From: Gyrodactylus bullatarudis
Lineage: Eukaryota > Platyhelminthes > Monogenea > Gyrodactylidea > Gyrodactylidae
Length of the DNA stretch: 64,000 nt
Direction of reading: 5' to 3'
NCBI GenBank assembly: GCA_012064415.1
Contig: SSNU01000045.1
Coordinates: 86,121-150,120, forward strand
A program made the position numbers and the translations under genes. Positions 46,784 to 58,130 of this stretch are shown here, one piece after another (positions within the stretch are counted from its first letter, which is position 1; every line of letters starts with the position of its first letter). The notes beneath the pieces were generated by a model, which made no database searches, was not told the origin of the DNA, and was given only the letters and a program-made list of their open reading frames with translations.

Positions 46784-47579
46784 TTATTGGAAAAGAATGT
46801 CTAATATAGAATTTTGTTTAATATTTTTCTTTGGTGTAGGATCATGTTTTGCAAAATATTGGTTCTTATTAGGCCTTTTTCGAGGATTTTGCTCTTTTTT
46901 AATATGATTCTCATCTGGAACTTGGTAATTTAAATTTACAACATCCTTATCACTTAGGAATGAGGATAAGTTATATTTTTCAAATAATTCTGGATAAACT
47001 TCTTTAAGATCATTAACAAATCTTCGATAAAGCATTTCGATGTGAGACTGAAATATTTCGAGAATTTTACTAAAAAATAATTAAGAGTTGAACTCACGAA
47101 ATTTCTGCTACAAATACCATGTACGTCATAATAATCTTTGCAAAATGTCCTATTGTTAGCTGATGTTCAGCAAAACGCCAGGTTTTTTCAAGTTGTTCAC
47201 AAATTACTAGAATTTGCTGGTTTATTTTGTACAGAGAGGCGATATAAATTTCTGCATTAAAGTCTCGCCAAACTTGGGGTGATTTGTGGATGGCATCGAG
47301 TGTGAATCTGATAATTTTTAACTCTGAACTGGCTTCAAGCCGCGTCATAAGTTTAAGAACCTTGAGAATAGATTAAGAAAATTAAATACATGGTTGAACT
47401 TTCGAGGAAAAATCATATTACGCATCAAATTGTGATTTCTAGTGTGAAATTTGAGATGAAATTCATAGTTCTTGTTAATTTTAATTCGATTTATCAAATT
47501 TCGAGCAAATTCGATATATTTTTTGAGTTTTTCTTGGAAGAAGAAGTGAATAAAAGGGAAAACTTACCATAATGTTCAT
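46784..47579 (-). CDS. unidentified helical protein, three exons
   Basis: Exon 1 is 47579-47568 (MNIM, with an in-frame TAG upstream). Exon 2 is 47360-47098 and exon 3 is 47069-46784. Introns are 207 bp and 28 bp (47097-47070, GTGAGT...TTTTAG). Phases agree and give 186 residues. The middle is strongly helical (LEASSELKIIRFTLDAI, VWRDFNAEIYIASLYKINQQ, then HFAKIIMTYMVFVAEISKIL); the tail is basic and hydrophilic (NPRKRPNKNQ). The pattern is faintly like the N-termin­al region of nucleolar NEPRO-type proteins, but I cannot confirm that. It is divergent from the Rho gene 157 bp away. Confidence 0.7.
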
Positions 47580-47736
47580 TTTTTGATTTATTGAAATGAA
47601 CTATGGGAACATTTTCTGTTTCAACGTCTGAAATTTGCATAATTTAACTTTTTAAACACTGTGAGTAAATTTCAGAACATATTGTGAATTTTTGTTTTAA
47701 GAATTTTTGTGGAATTTCAAATTATTTCCTTGAGTT
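47580..47736. promoter_or_regulatory. shared bidirectional promoter region
   Basis: 157 bp separate the start codons of the minus-strand helical-protein gene (47579) and the Rho gene (47737). Both 5' UTRs and promoters must fit here or overlap the first exons. No TATA box is evident. Confidence 0.55.
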
Positions 47737-48480
47737 ATGTCAACAATTCGTAAAAAACTCACCATAGTCGGGGATGGAGCATGTGGAAAAACATGTCTCT
47801 TATATACATTTTCTAAAGATCAATTCCCTGAAGTGTATGTACCAACTGTTTTCGAGAATTACGTAGCTGATATTGTTGTACAAGGTAAAACTGTTGAATT
47901 AGCCTTGTGGGATACAGCTGGACAAGAAGATTATGATAGACTTCGTCCCTTGTCATATCCTGATACTGATGTCATTCTCATTGCTTTCGCCATCGACAGG
48001 TAAAATAAAATTCTTATTTATTTCTTAGTCCGGATAGTTTGAGTAATGTCACAGAGAAATGGTTCCCGGAAGTTAAACACTTCTGTCCTAACGTGCCAAT
48101 CATTCTTGTTGGAAATAAAATAGATTTAAGAAATGATCCATATGTAATCAAAGAATTGAGTCGACAAAATCAAAGTCCAGTGACTTCGGAACAGGGAAAT
48201 ATGATTGCCCAAAAAATAGGCGAGTTATTTGCATTTTATTCCACTTTTATATTTTATTTTCCTCCATATGAATTTTTTAAGTTTTCATTCTGGTAAAGCA
48301 CCAAAATGAAATTAAAAAATTATAGAATTGCATTTTGAAAGTAATCTCTTTGTAGGTGCCAAAGGCTACGTTGAGTGTTCAGCAAAAACAAAACAGTTCA
48401 TCACGGATGTATTTTACAAGGCTACTGAAGCAGCTCTTGCTTCGAAATCAAAGAAACGCTTCAAATGTTCAATGATTTAA
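47737..48480 (+). CDS. RhoA-type small GTPase, three exons
   Basis: Exons 47737-47999, 48029-48219 and 48356-48480 give 192 residues (human RhoA has 193). All GTPase motifs are present: P-loop GDGACGKT, effector loop [12 protein letters not shown], switch [20 protein letters not shown], base recognition GNKIDL and SAKT. The C terminus has basic residues and a CAAX box CSMI, predicting prenylation (Ile end suggests geranylgeranyl) and membrane attachment. It would control actin and formins. Intron 1 is only 29 bp (48000-48028). Intron 2 (48220-48355) is best read as a GC-AG intron, since no GT donor keeps the frame. The region after the base-recognition motif ([17 protein letters not shown]) is the most diverged. 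Confidence 0.95.
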
Positions 48481-50261
48481 TTTTTATTAACTTGCGTTCC
48501 TTTTTATCTTTTTATACAAGATATAACAAAACCTTTCTAATTTAGAAGCCCTAAATTATTACACGCACCTCAAATACCAAAAAAATAATTTGTAACAGTT
48601 TCAATACAGGCTGTTGTTACTTACAAAATAATTTCAAATGGTAATCTTTACTATAACCATATGCTTGAGTATCATTCCTGTTTTTAGACACATCATTCCG
48701 ATATAAAAAATAAAAGAAAGATTTTAAACATAGATCCATTCCAACTGTAATGCCTTATAAACATTTTTTCTAAGTTACTTACTTGAAACCTCATCTATTT
48801 TTTGGTGATTATATTGTTATTGCTTATAATTATTGTTATTTTATAAAAATAAATAATAAATTTTTGTTGATAAATAACCAAAGAATCAAAATTTTATCTT
48901 CTAACCAATCATTGAAAAGAGTACATTGGTTACCATGGAGACTATTAATTTAATTTCATTATGAAATTCTCTATATACAGACTGAAATGTTTCCAGCCCT
49001 GAAAGTGAGGTCCTCAACCAATTCAATCACTCGGCCAGTTGTTGAGCCAAACTTACTTCTGAAGGGGAAGTCATCAATACACCCAGATTGGAGGAAAAGG
49101 GATAAATTTTCCACACTGCCCAGTGAGTGATTTGTTTAAGCCCCTTTTTTTGATAAAGTCTTTTTCCGAGTCAATTCTTTGTTAACAACAAAACATAATC
49201 AAAAGATTATTATCTTGACGACTGATATGAAATCAATTCTTCAACTATTCTAATTAAATATATTCGAGAGAAATGTTCAATCATAGAACTTTTATCCAAT
49301 TTAGCTGGTTTAATTAGAAAAATCGATTATCAAAATTTGATCAGAAAACGATCGCAAGTGGATAATGCTTCGATTTGACAAATCGGAAATCTTAGTAGAT
49401 CCAAAATGTGTTGGCGCGAATTTGAATATAAAAGAAAATAATAAAAGTTTTTAAAAGCATTCATCTAAAACACATGGTAAATTAATCATGATGGAAATCT
49501 TAATGAAAATAATAATTGTCGCTTGCGAAAAAATTGCAGGTATTGTAAAATAATTAGTAGGGCCTCAAATAATAATACGCTTAAACTTTTTTAGATCTTA
49601 CGATTTTCAAAAATATGATTTTATCGTTTTAGATCTTATTTTTAAGACTTTATTCTCAATAAATATTATTATTAATACTCGAAAACTCAAAAATAATCAG
49701 AAGTTGATAAATAGAAACTCTTCTCAGTTCTTAAATTGAAGTAGAGCTAATACGTCTTGGCATGACTAAATGAGATATTTGATTTTCCATTCCAGACATA
49801 AAATGATGAATTAATGTGATGCATTCTAATTGGTTTGAATATTTCTAACCTACCAAATTAAAGCAATTTACCTTAAACTAAAAGCTCTGGTTAAAATATG
49901 ATTTTTAAGACTTTTTGAGGCCCTAATAATTAGTTAATTTTTCAAGTTATTTTTAGATTTGAAGCATCGTTAAAGATCGATTATGATTTTGTTACATAAA
50001 TTTGAATATAAAAGGTCGTAAAATTGATTAAATGTTATTCTTTTCATTGTTTATCAAAATATATATATATATATTTTGTAAATAAAATGAATAATATTAA
50101 TAATACACTATAAAACATTTATGTATGGTGGTAACCACTGGTTGAAGTGAAAGTGTATTTCAAAATATTAAATCTTTAAATCAATAAAAGCTTATCAATG
50201 TTAATATACATATTTCGAGATTATCGCAAGAGTATTGAATTTTAATTTAAAAATTACTAAT
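48481..50261. other. Rho 3' region and spacer
   Basis: An AATAAA at 48848-48853 may serve the Rho transcript. No further coding exon recognised. A (TA)n run lies near 50060-50076. The rest is AT-rich. Confidence 0.45.
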
Positions 50262-50425
50262 TTAAACCAAGTAGTCCTTTAGGGAGCTGTTCGGCATATA
50301 ACGTTGTTCACTTGCTACCTGACTATTTTGTCTTCTGACTTGTATTGGTCTATCTGTAGAAAAAGAAAGGGGAGCAAAAGGTGTAGTGATTGTGTTATAG
50401 TAATCAGAATGATTAGAGTTATGAC

Positions 50426-51843
50426 TAGAGCTGCCGAAATTGGGCATAAATTTCAATTGAAAAAGGCATTTTTATTTTAACTTTGTGGCAAAAAAGGGCA
50501 AAATGAAACACTCTACTTCTAAGTAGTTTCAGTTAAATAATATTCTTCTTGTTAGTATGACTTGACATGATATGTGACCAACACATATATGTTACGTTCA
50601 AAGTGGAAACTCGTACAGTGTATACACTGAACGTACAGTGTGTACATTGTACAACTAATTGGTCAATGTGGAAACTCGGTGTACACATTGAACGGTTGAT
50701 GGTGTACACTTTGAATATACTGATTAAACGTACAATGTGAAGACTGGAAATTTTAAAAAAATCTTGAATTACAAGTTTTAAGTCCAATTCTGTTGAATAA
50801 ATAGCAGTTTCCAATAATCCCATGCAGATATCAACTGGTCTGTGTGCATTCAAGAAAAAGTAAGTGTTTTACCCTTTGATTAAGTTTCAAGTTTTCGACC
50901 ATAGTGTATTCGTCTTATGTAACCCATAAGTCTTAATTTGAGAAACCTCTACAATGCGTCAAAAAGGTGTAGGTTTCTCACTTGATATAGTTTCAAGTTA
51001 TCAGCCCAAAATTCATCAAGACTTGACAATATGGAATATTAAAATCTTATCACTAAAGTCAGGGCTATTAAATGAAGATGAGAACCTCTTGAAAATCGCA
51101 AACAAGTCCCTGAAGGATTTCTCATAGAGATTCTATCCAAACTGCCACAAAGGGAAGCCTCATTTTCATGGGGCCAATTCAAGAATGTTGAGGTATGATT
51201 TTGCCTCTGAATGCCTGTCAAATAGGGGGAAATGCAGAAGAAATAATAAAGTTTTTTGCAATTCTAGGTCCTATAAAATTTTTTCGTGGAATAACAAATA
51301 AATGAATATTATATTCGAACTTTTCTTAAATTAAAAGACTTAAAGACCATTAAAATAGATGAGACTTATTTCCCGAACATAAAGTTAACAGTGTACACAT
51401 TGTACGTTTAATCAGTATATTCAAAGTGTACACCATCAACCGTTCAATGTGTACACCGAGTTTCCACATTGACCAATTAGTTGTACAATGTACACACTGT
51501 ACGTTCAGTGTATACACTGTACGAGTTTCCACTTTGAACGTAACATATATATTTGAATGTAAGATTTGATTGAATGACTAATGAGACTGTTCTATGAATC
51601 AGACAGGGCTTCCAGATTTCACGAAGACGAAAATAGAATTTTAAGCCTTGAGATTGTTTCTGAATGTTATCATTGATTTTGTATCGAAACTATCTTAGTT
51701 ACAACCTTGATTAGGGCAAAAAGGGTATTAAATTTAATATGGCAAAAATTCTCGGCTTATGCTTCAACTCATCAAACTTACTACGAAAATAAAGAAAATA
51801 AAATTTCTTGCTCTGTATTCAAAATGGCATTTTTGCAGCTCTA
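50426..51843. mobile_element. hAT-like non-autonomous transposon
   Basis: The ends TAGAGCTGC (50426) and GCAGCTCTA (to 51843) are inverted. The flanking 8-bp target duplication is GTTATGAC (50418-50425) / GTTATAAC (51844-51851), one mismatch. An 8-bp duplication with short TAGRG-type ends is the hAT pattern. No hAT transposase is seen; the interior is largely the nested element 50590-51545. Confidence 0.78.
50590..51545. mobile_element. Ginger-like inverted-repeat element nested in the hAT element
   Basis: The arms 50590-50739 and 51396-51545 (150 bp each) are reverse complements without indels. The ends are TGTTACGTTCAAAGTGGAAA and its complement, finishing CGTAACA, flanked by TATA-like sequence. 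The arms are full of gtacagtgtatacactgaac and gaaactcg units, as in the KRBA2-type element at 31.8-32.45 kb. The 656-bp centre has no integrase but contains an exon-like stretch at about 51085-51194. Confidence 0.75.
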
Positions 51844-52380
51844 GTTATAACTATAGAATATTGTTTCTGAAACTTTTGAACAATCAGAGATTATGCTTTT
51901 CTTCAATTTTGTATTTCCAGCCTGGATGAATATTATTAGAAAATGTTTCAAGGCTTTTTAAGTATTACAAGTGTCTCCTTGAGATAACGAAGGCCTGTCA
52001 ATATGCATGTTAATATATATCTTGTCTTTTGCAAAGCCCAAGTAAAAAGAGTGATTAATTGTCATTCAGAATTTATTTTATTTCGAGTTTGCCCACCTTG
52101 TTATCTACTCAAGCAAACATTTTTTGCAACTCTCTTAATAAATATTAAAGGACATCTTAAGCTAAACTCTAACTCTTCTATTTGAAGTCTGACTATTCAA
52201 GTAGTTTAAATGCTGCTTCTTTGTAGATTGATCCTTAAAAATTACTATTTTTATAATTCATTACCTTATTGAATCTTTGATTAGTTTAGTGGTAAAAATA
52301 GTTGTTAGCTAATTCTTATTGATTTTCATTGAAAGAGCACAAATGTAATACTCTCAATAATCAACTCAAGAATATATATT

Positions 52381-53014
52381 TAAACCTAGTTGATATGAAG
52401 ATGAGAATTTACGAATTTTTTACAAAAAACTCAATATTTTTCTTCGGATTCAAAGAAAAAAATAATTTTTTGAATTCTAAAACGGAATGAGCTAATAAGT
52501 TGATATTCAAAAAAAATCCTAAATTTTCATCGATTTCGATGATTCGAAGCAGTTAAATACTGTTAATTGGGATAAAGATTAGACGAAGAATTCGAATTTG
52601 GCCATAGAAATAGCGAAGACTTACTGTTTCCGAGAAAAAGTTAGACTTCAAGATTTTGGATAATTTGCCTTCGTGATAATCGAAAAGCTCAAATGGTTCG
52701 AATTTCAGTGAATTCGAATTCTTCGCCTAATCTTGATCCCAAATATCATCACTTAACTGCTTTGAATAATCGAAATCGATGAAAATTTTGGGTTCAAAAG
52801 TGGAAAAAGTGGAAATTTGTGCATTTTCGAAGTTCAAAAATTGGCCTAATTTTGGTCAGACTGATTTTTTTTCGTAATTTTTTTTGAATATCAAAAAATT
52901 TATCAGCTCATTCCGTTTTAGAATTCAAAAATTATTTTTTTCTTTGAATCCGGAGAAAAATATCAAGTTTTTTGTAAAAATGGTAAATTCTCATCTTCAT
53001 GTCAACTAGGTTTA
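52381..53014. mobile_element. 634-bp fold-back element
   Basis: The ends taaacctagttgatatgaag and cttcatgtcaactaggttta are complementary. The arms share tttttgaattctaaaacgga with its complement and, nearer the centre, gattcgaagcagttaaatac. Partial relatives: 40015-40200 and 57360-57440. It lies about 1 kb upstream (minus sense) of the split exon. Confidence 0.8.
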
Positions 53015-54239
53015 GATGCAGTAAAACTACCTCTTTTCTACTAAAGATATTTATTCAGAATCCATTGGTAAGCTTGAAAATGAATATCAAAAAAACTAAA
53101 AGTTTGTGAGGACATATTAGGACATATTGTACTCGAATAGTAGTTTGGCTCAGTAAGTATCTTGTCCAATTTATGCATGTACGGAGTTCGAATCTTCTGG
53201 TTGGTAGATTTTGAAATTATTTTCATCTTAGAGCTATCAGCAAAACGTTATACAACTTGTCAGTGTCTAGTAGGCTAGGGTGAAATTTTTTTTCACTGAA
53301 CAACTCACGAGAGGACTTACTTTTCTGATAAATTCTAGTACTCAGATCATTTTTTGGATAATTTTAAAGCATGAAAGTCATTCTCCATTATGTCATTGCC
53401 CATTTTCCCCACAATATCCCACGAACAGATAAAATAACGAAATTAACCATGAAGACCCTTTTAATGAAAAGATTACTATTTTTGAAGATTAAAATTAAGG
53501 AGCTCATTAAATGGCCAAGATATTCCGGATTTTAGTGATTGAGTAGTAAAATTTCATTGAAAATTGGGCGGCGTTTTAAAAAATTATGGATTTTTAAAAC
53601 CGAATGACCTGGAGAATCATTTTCGACACAGGCTTCAATACAAAATAATGCTTAGAATTGATAGTTCTATCAGAAAAGTTGGTCCTAATATGTGGTTAAA
53701 AATTTCACCCTAGCCTAGTGTCTCCTTATTATCCAAGACTGTGTGAAAAAGAAACTTTGACTCTGTTATTTTTTTAAGGAAGCCTTTTTTCATGAAATTA
53801 CACCTATCAACAACTATTGAAACTATGGTTTATAGATTTTCTTTTTTTTTACAAGCTTTCTTCAATCTGTAAGAGAACAAATTGATGAATATGATAAACA
53901 GAGAGCTTGCTTCATTAATATTCTAACGACTCTTTGATTTTTCAAGATCAATGATAAACAAAAATTTTCGCAAATGCAAATAAATTTTACTATCAATCGA
54001 TAATCTGAGTAGTACTCTTTATTTATTCCATGTCTCAACCAGTAACACGAATATTGAATATTTCCGTGAACTAAAATCTTCTCCATCATAACTTAGGATA
54101 CTTTTTTCAGATGAATTTCTTATAGAGTAATATCGGAAACCATATCCCTCTTGGTAATACTTTTTCTATGACTTTTGATCCCAAAATATGGAATATCTTG
54201 AATGGATTCTCTTTGAAAGTGGCTCAAGTTGAAGATTCG
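53015..54239. other. no confident gene; tRNA-like stretch
   Basis: Around 53138-53190 the plus strand reads TGGCTCAGTAAGT, then GTTCGAATC 40 bases later, the spacing of tRNA A and B boxes, but the stems do not pair. A 75-codon minus-strand frame at 54089 (MMEKILVHGNIQYSCYWLRH) is of unknown meaning. Confidence 0.35.
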
Positions 54240-54960
54240 TGAATTTTTCAAAAGAATATTTTTTGTTTGTAATAGAACGTTTATTTGAGTTATATCAAAG
54301 TGAAAAAATAAATATATACAGAATGAATCTTGAAATTATAAATAATAGTTTTTTGGCAATTTGTTTTGTAGATTGGTGCCTGAAATAGTTGAGATTGATC
54401 TGGTGTTTCAATCTGATTAAGGCGGTCGTCTTTGTTAGGATCGAATAACGAGAATTATTGCGAGTTTGATAGTTGGAGCTAGACTGGCCCGTGTGTTGAA
54501 GATGCAGTTTTATGACGACTGCTGTCCGTCGGAGCTAAAGAGGGGTTAGGTTGGCCATTTGAAGTGCTGATCTATAGCTTTGAGGGCCTAAACAGCTGCA
54601 AAGCATGATGTATTGAATTCTCTCTAGGGCTGTGATTTTTGCAGCATTAATTGATGAGAAAATGGCTGAACCATATTCATGTATCGGAATAATAGAAATC
54701 TTATAGAGTTTGAGATGTGGGTGTTTTACAAACTTCCTGAGGAGGTAAGTACGGTAATGAAATCCTTTGATTACATCAGAGATGTGTTTGGAAGTGTCTA
54801 GCTTGAAGTTGTAGTTAAGCCCCAGGTTATTGATGGTCTGTGTAGTGATGTCGCTTTGGGATGATAGGGATGGTATGTTTTGAAATAATTTTCGTGAAGA
54901 GCTCCCTTTCAAAAAATATCTGTAATATTCTTCAAATAAATTTTGTAAATTGCTCTTTTC
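54240..54960 (-). pseudogene. LINE-type reverse transcriptase C-terminal fragment
   Basis: The minus-strand translation carries LRKFVKHPHLKLYKISIIPI, HEYGSAIFSSINAAKITALE, RIQYIMLCSCLG, the thumb/C-terminal pattern (LYK..I.P..EYGS..., ERIQ) of Jockey/I-type non-LTR elements. Beyond the stop at 54535, the coding-like sequence continues (LRRTAVVIKLHLQ). It is a different family from the LINE at 21-22 kb. No RT active site is present. Confidence 0.6.
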
Positions 54961-57900
54961 AATTTCGTAAACTTACAAATGGTTTTCGTGAAATCAATTT
55001 AACTACAAGCCCAAAATCATAAATAAATCTATTTAAATCTTATCTTTTGGCTTTTATATTTACTAATTAATTTAATCTCATCATTATAATCTTAATTTAA
55101 TTCATGAATTTTAACAAAATAACTTTGATTCAATTAAGTCGTTGAGTTTTCTTCTGTGCGATGTTATTCATGATAAAAAAATCATCCCCATCAAAAGCAC
55201 CAAAATAAGGCTCGGCAATAATAATCGATAACGCGCCTTCTCAAAGTGCTATAAAAGAATCTATAAACCAAGAGGATGTGAAAATTCTACGCCTAGCTTC
55301 ATATTTACTGAATCCAATGGAAAAAATTTGGAGCCAATACAAAAAACAAGCAGAAAAACTTGGCTGAAAAACTCAGCGGTCCTTGCTATTAGGAGAGAAC
55401 CTAGATTATAAGTATAATTATAATTATCAATGCAAGAAGTTCGCATACTTGAAGAGTTTGTAAATAGAGCGAAAAAGTTCTTTTCATATCTGAATCTTGC
55501 TGATGATGGTTGAAGAAATGTAAAATGTAAACTTGATTGATATGATTTCTAGAAAAATCTCAATTTATTCATTTATAGTTCGAATTTTATCTTATTTAGA
55601 TTGCACTTGACATTGATTTGACATAAATTTGAGTAACTAATTGTGAGTCATTGAATTTGAATTCGAATTTGTTAGAGATTTTTAGGAATTCAGATCATGA
55701 GTTTCTCCCCCATAATCATGAGTCGCTTCACGTTTCGTCTTATTTAAGGCTCATCGATTTTAAAGCAATTTGCAAAAATGAGTTAATTATTATTATTTAC
55801 CCGACTAAATAAAGTCCCAGTCTAATATGCCTACTCTTCTTACTTACCCATACTGATCTATATCGACACCCATTTTTTAAATTTCCAACTAATTGATGTA
55901 TTTTAAAGTTTTTTTTCTTTCGATATCTACTTGTTAGTAACTAGAATAATCAATTATTCGTTGAGTAGATCAATGATTTTGAGAATTAATGAATTTAACA
56001 AAATTCGAAGTCTCGAAATTGAACGTTCACCGATTTAAGAAAAATAATTCGAAAAAAAGGAAAAGACTATTTTTACTACCTGAAATTCAATAAATTAGGA
56101 GGATCCAATATCAGTTCAAATTGACGTTTCTTTCAAAAATTGAATAGTGATACAGTCATTGATTTCTCTCTGAAACCAACATAAAATTACAACTCAAAGT
56201 TTAAAGAGATGGAAAAATCGCGCCAACTTGAAATTGTTTTTTCTTACGTCGGTGAAAGTGTGCCATTTGAACCGGTTTTCAGAAAATTTCGAGACATTTT
56301 TGTAAAAATCATAAATAACCTAATCCATCGAAAATAGCTGAAAATAATATTTGAAATTTGAGGATTAATCTTCCCTTTAAACAAGTCTTATAGATTTATA
56401 ACGTATTTAAATGAATTTATCGATAATTCTTTCTGTCGTTATAATATTTGTCACAAAAAAATGTTAGACTGTAGTGTGCACTCTCAAAAATTTAAGGCAT
56501 TTTGTCCTATTTTTCATTCAAAAGAGAATAAAAATTGCATATGGTAAGTGTGAGACTAAAGAGTAACAAAAAAATGTAAACAAACGCCTTGAATTTTGAA
56601 AATTTCTTCAAAATCTAAAGAGTAATTTCTTGTTTTGCAGAACATCAAAATGATCAGAATAACCTCATGAGCTTAGCAAGGATTATTTACCAACAGGTAA
56701 CTATAAAATCTATTCAATTTTGGAATTCTTCATAGATAAAGAGAGATATCAACTCAAAGACTCCTCATTTTGGAGAAAGAGAATTTTAGAAAGGCTCTGT
56801 GTCTATTCCTCATTCAGACGGAAATCAACCTCAAAAATGATCCTTCACTAATTATAATTATGATCAATAAATTCTTTTTATCGACACTAGATTTCTATTT
56901 TTGAAGATTATTTCAATATGAAGGCAGCGTTATTTTGTTGAGTTTCCACCAATAGTTCTAAAAAAATTTAATTTCGATTTTCCTCTTGAATCGGTACAAA
57001 GTGTTCCTTTAGTTTTCCTTTAGTTTTCCTATTGAGCAAAAAACTGAATATTTCGGTTATTTTTAAAATTCCAAATTTTATTTCCTACTAAGTCGAGAGC
57101 AAGGTTAGAGAAAACCAGCGTATATTCGAGCTTAAACATTATTTTTTGCCGAGTCTCTTCCGACTCTACCCCGGTTAACATTCAAATACTATTACAATGT
57201 ATTTATTTGAGCCTCTCATCTCTTCATTTTGATGCTCACTTTAAGCATTGCTCAGACTTCTTTTGGTGGTGGGGAAGGCGAGGGAACGAAATTGAAATAA
57301 TTTCTGCTCTCAATCTTTCTGTATTTTGATGAATGAAACGATTTGTCCACTTGTAAAATCAGTTGATATGAAGATGAGAACTTTAAATTTTTACAGAACT
57401 CTCAGTTTTTTCTAACGATAGTAACAAAGATGTTTTTTGATCGCCTAATAAAATAATTCCAAAAAATTAGCTATCTGAGATTAATATCAGACAAAAGGTA
57501 CGAATTTGGCCTGGAAATTCAGAAAAATTTGTAATTGCTGTGATTAGTTCATTTTTTTAATAAACGTAACGAAAAATGACCCAAAATTACGAAATTTCAC
57601 TTTTTCTTTTTAATGGCGTGTTTTTGGAACTTCTATGGCCGAATACAAGTTGCTTCCCTTATTTTTGATCTAAAATATTGCCTAAAATCTCCGGAATCAG
57701 CAAAAATTTTCATCTCAAACGCATTATTGTATTATTATGGTTATTTGTTCAATCTTGACTCATCCTTGAGTAGTGGAGAATTTTTAATTTATCATACAAA
57801 TCAATTGAAAGAAAACATGTTGCTGATGAACAAAAATAAATTTAAATGTTTGAAAATAAAGAATTTATTTCGAATAAAAGTTGTATTGTCAAATAAAATA

Positions 57901-58130
57901 CTAAGATAATTTAATCAAAAATGTACACTGTCAAAAATTGTCTATTTTCTTTTCAAATTCAATCCAGATTGTGAATAGAAGCACGTAATGGTTTTGAATA
58001 AATTCCTAGAAATAATGAAAAATATCACATTAAAAATATCAAATATTTGGAATAACTTTTTACCTGTTTTCCCCATCAGTCAATTTAACTTTAAAAAAAT
58101 TGGAAAACCTGAGCTACTACTAGGACTTAC
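54961..58130. other. formin intron or 3' region; one possible plus-strand exon pair
   Basis: No confident gene. On the plus strand an exon-like segment 56641-56696 (TTTGCAG | HQNDQNNLMSLARIIYQQ | GTAACT) has good splice sites, and a donor CATATG|GTAAGT at about 56540 would join it in phase 1. It is unassigned. A scrap of the 52.4-kb fold-back family lies at about 57360-57440. Other open frames are low-complexity. Confidence 0.3.

Larger units (their letters stand above)
50262..51921 (-). pseudogene. C-terminal coding exon split by a hAT-like insertion
   Basis: The minus-strand exon starts after ATCCAG at 51921 (AGNTKLKKSIISDCSKVSET, IFYSYN) and resumes at 50425-50262 ([50 protein letters not shown], stop). 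Between them lies the 1418-bp element 50426-51843. On the minus strand the element begins TAG immediately after codon AAC, so translation would stop at once and lose about 50 residues. A diverged copy of the distal half sits in the otp intron (26784-27050). The host gene is unknown; the formin upstream on this strand is a candidate, but the phases do not join directly. Confidence 0.65.

Noticed and set aside
50262..50456. Start of the exon copy read as MKFMPNFGSS
   Set aside because: Those first residues come from the end of the inserted hAT-like element (50426 onward) and begin at a TTG, so they are not the native start.
57613..57909. 98-codon plus-strand frame
   Set aside because: Composition is AT-driven, no splice or domain support; overlaps repeat scraps.
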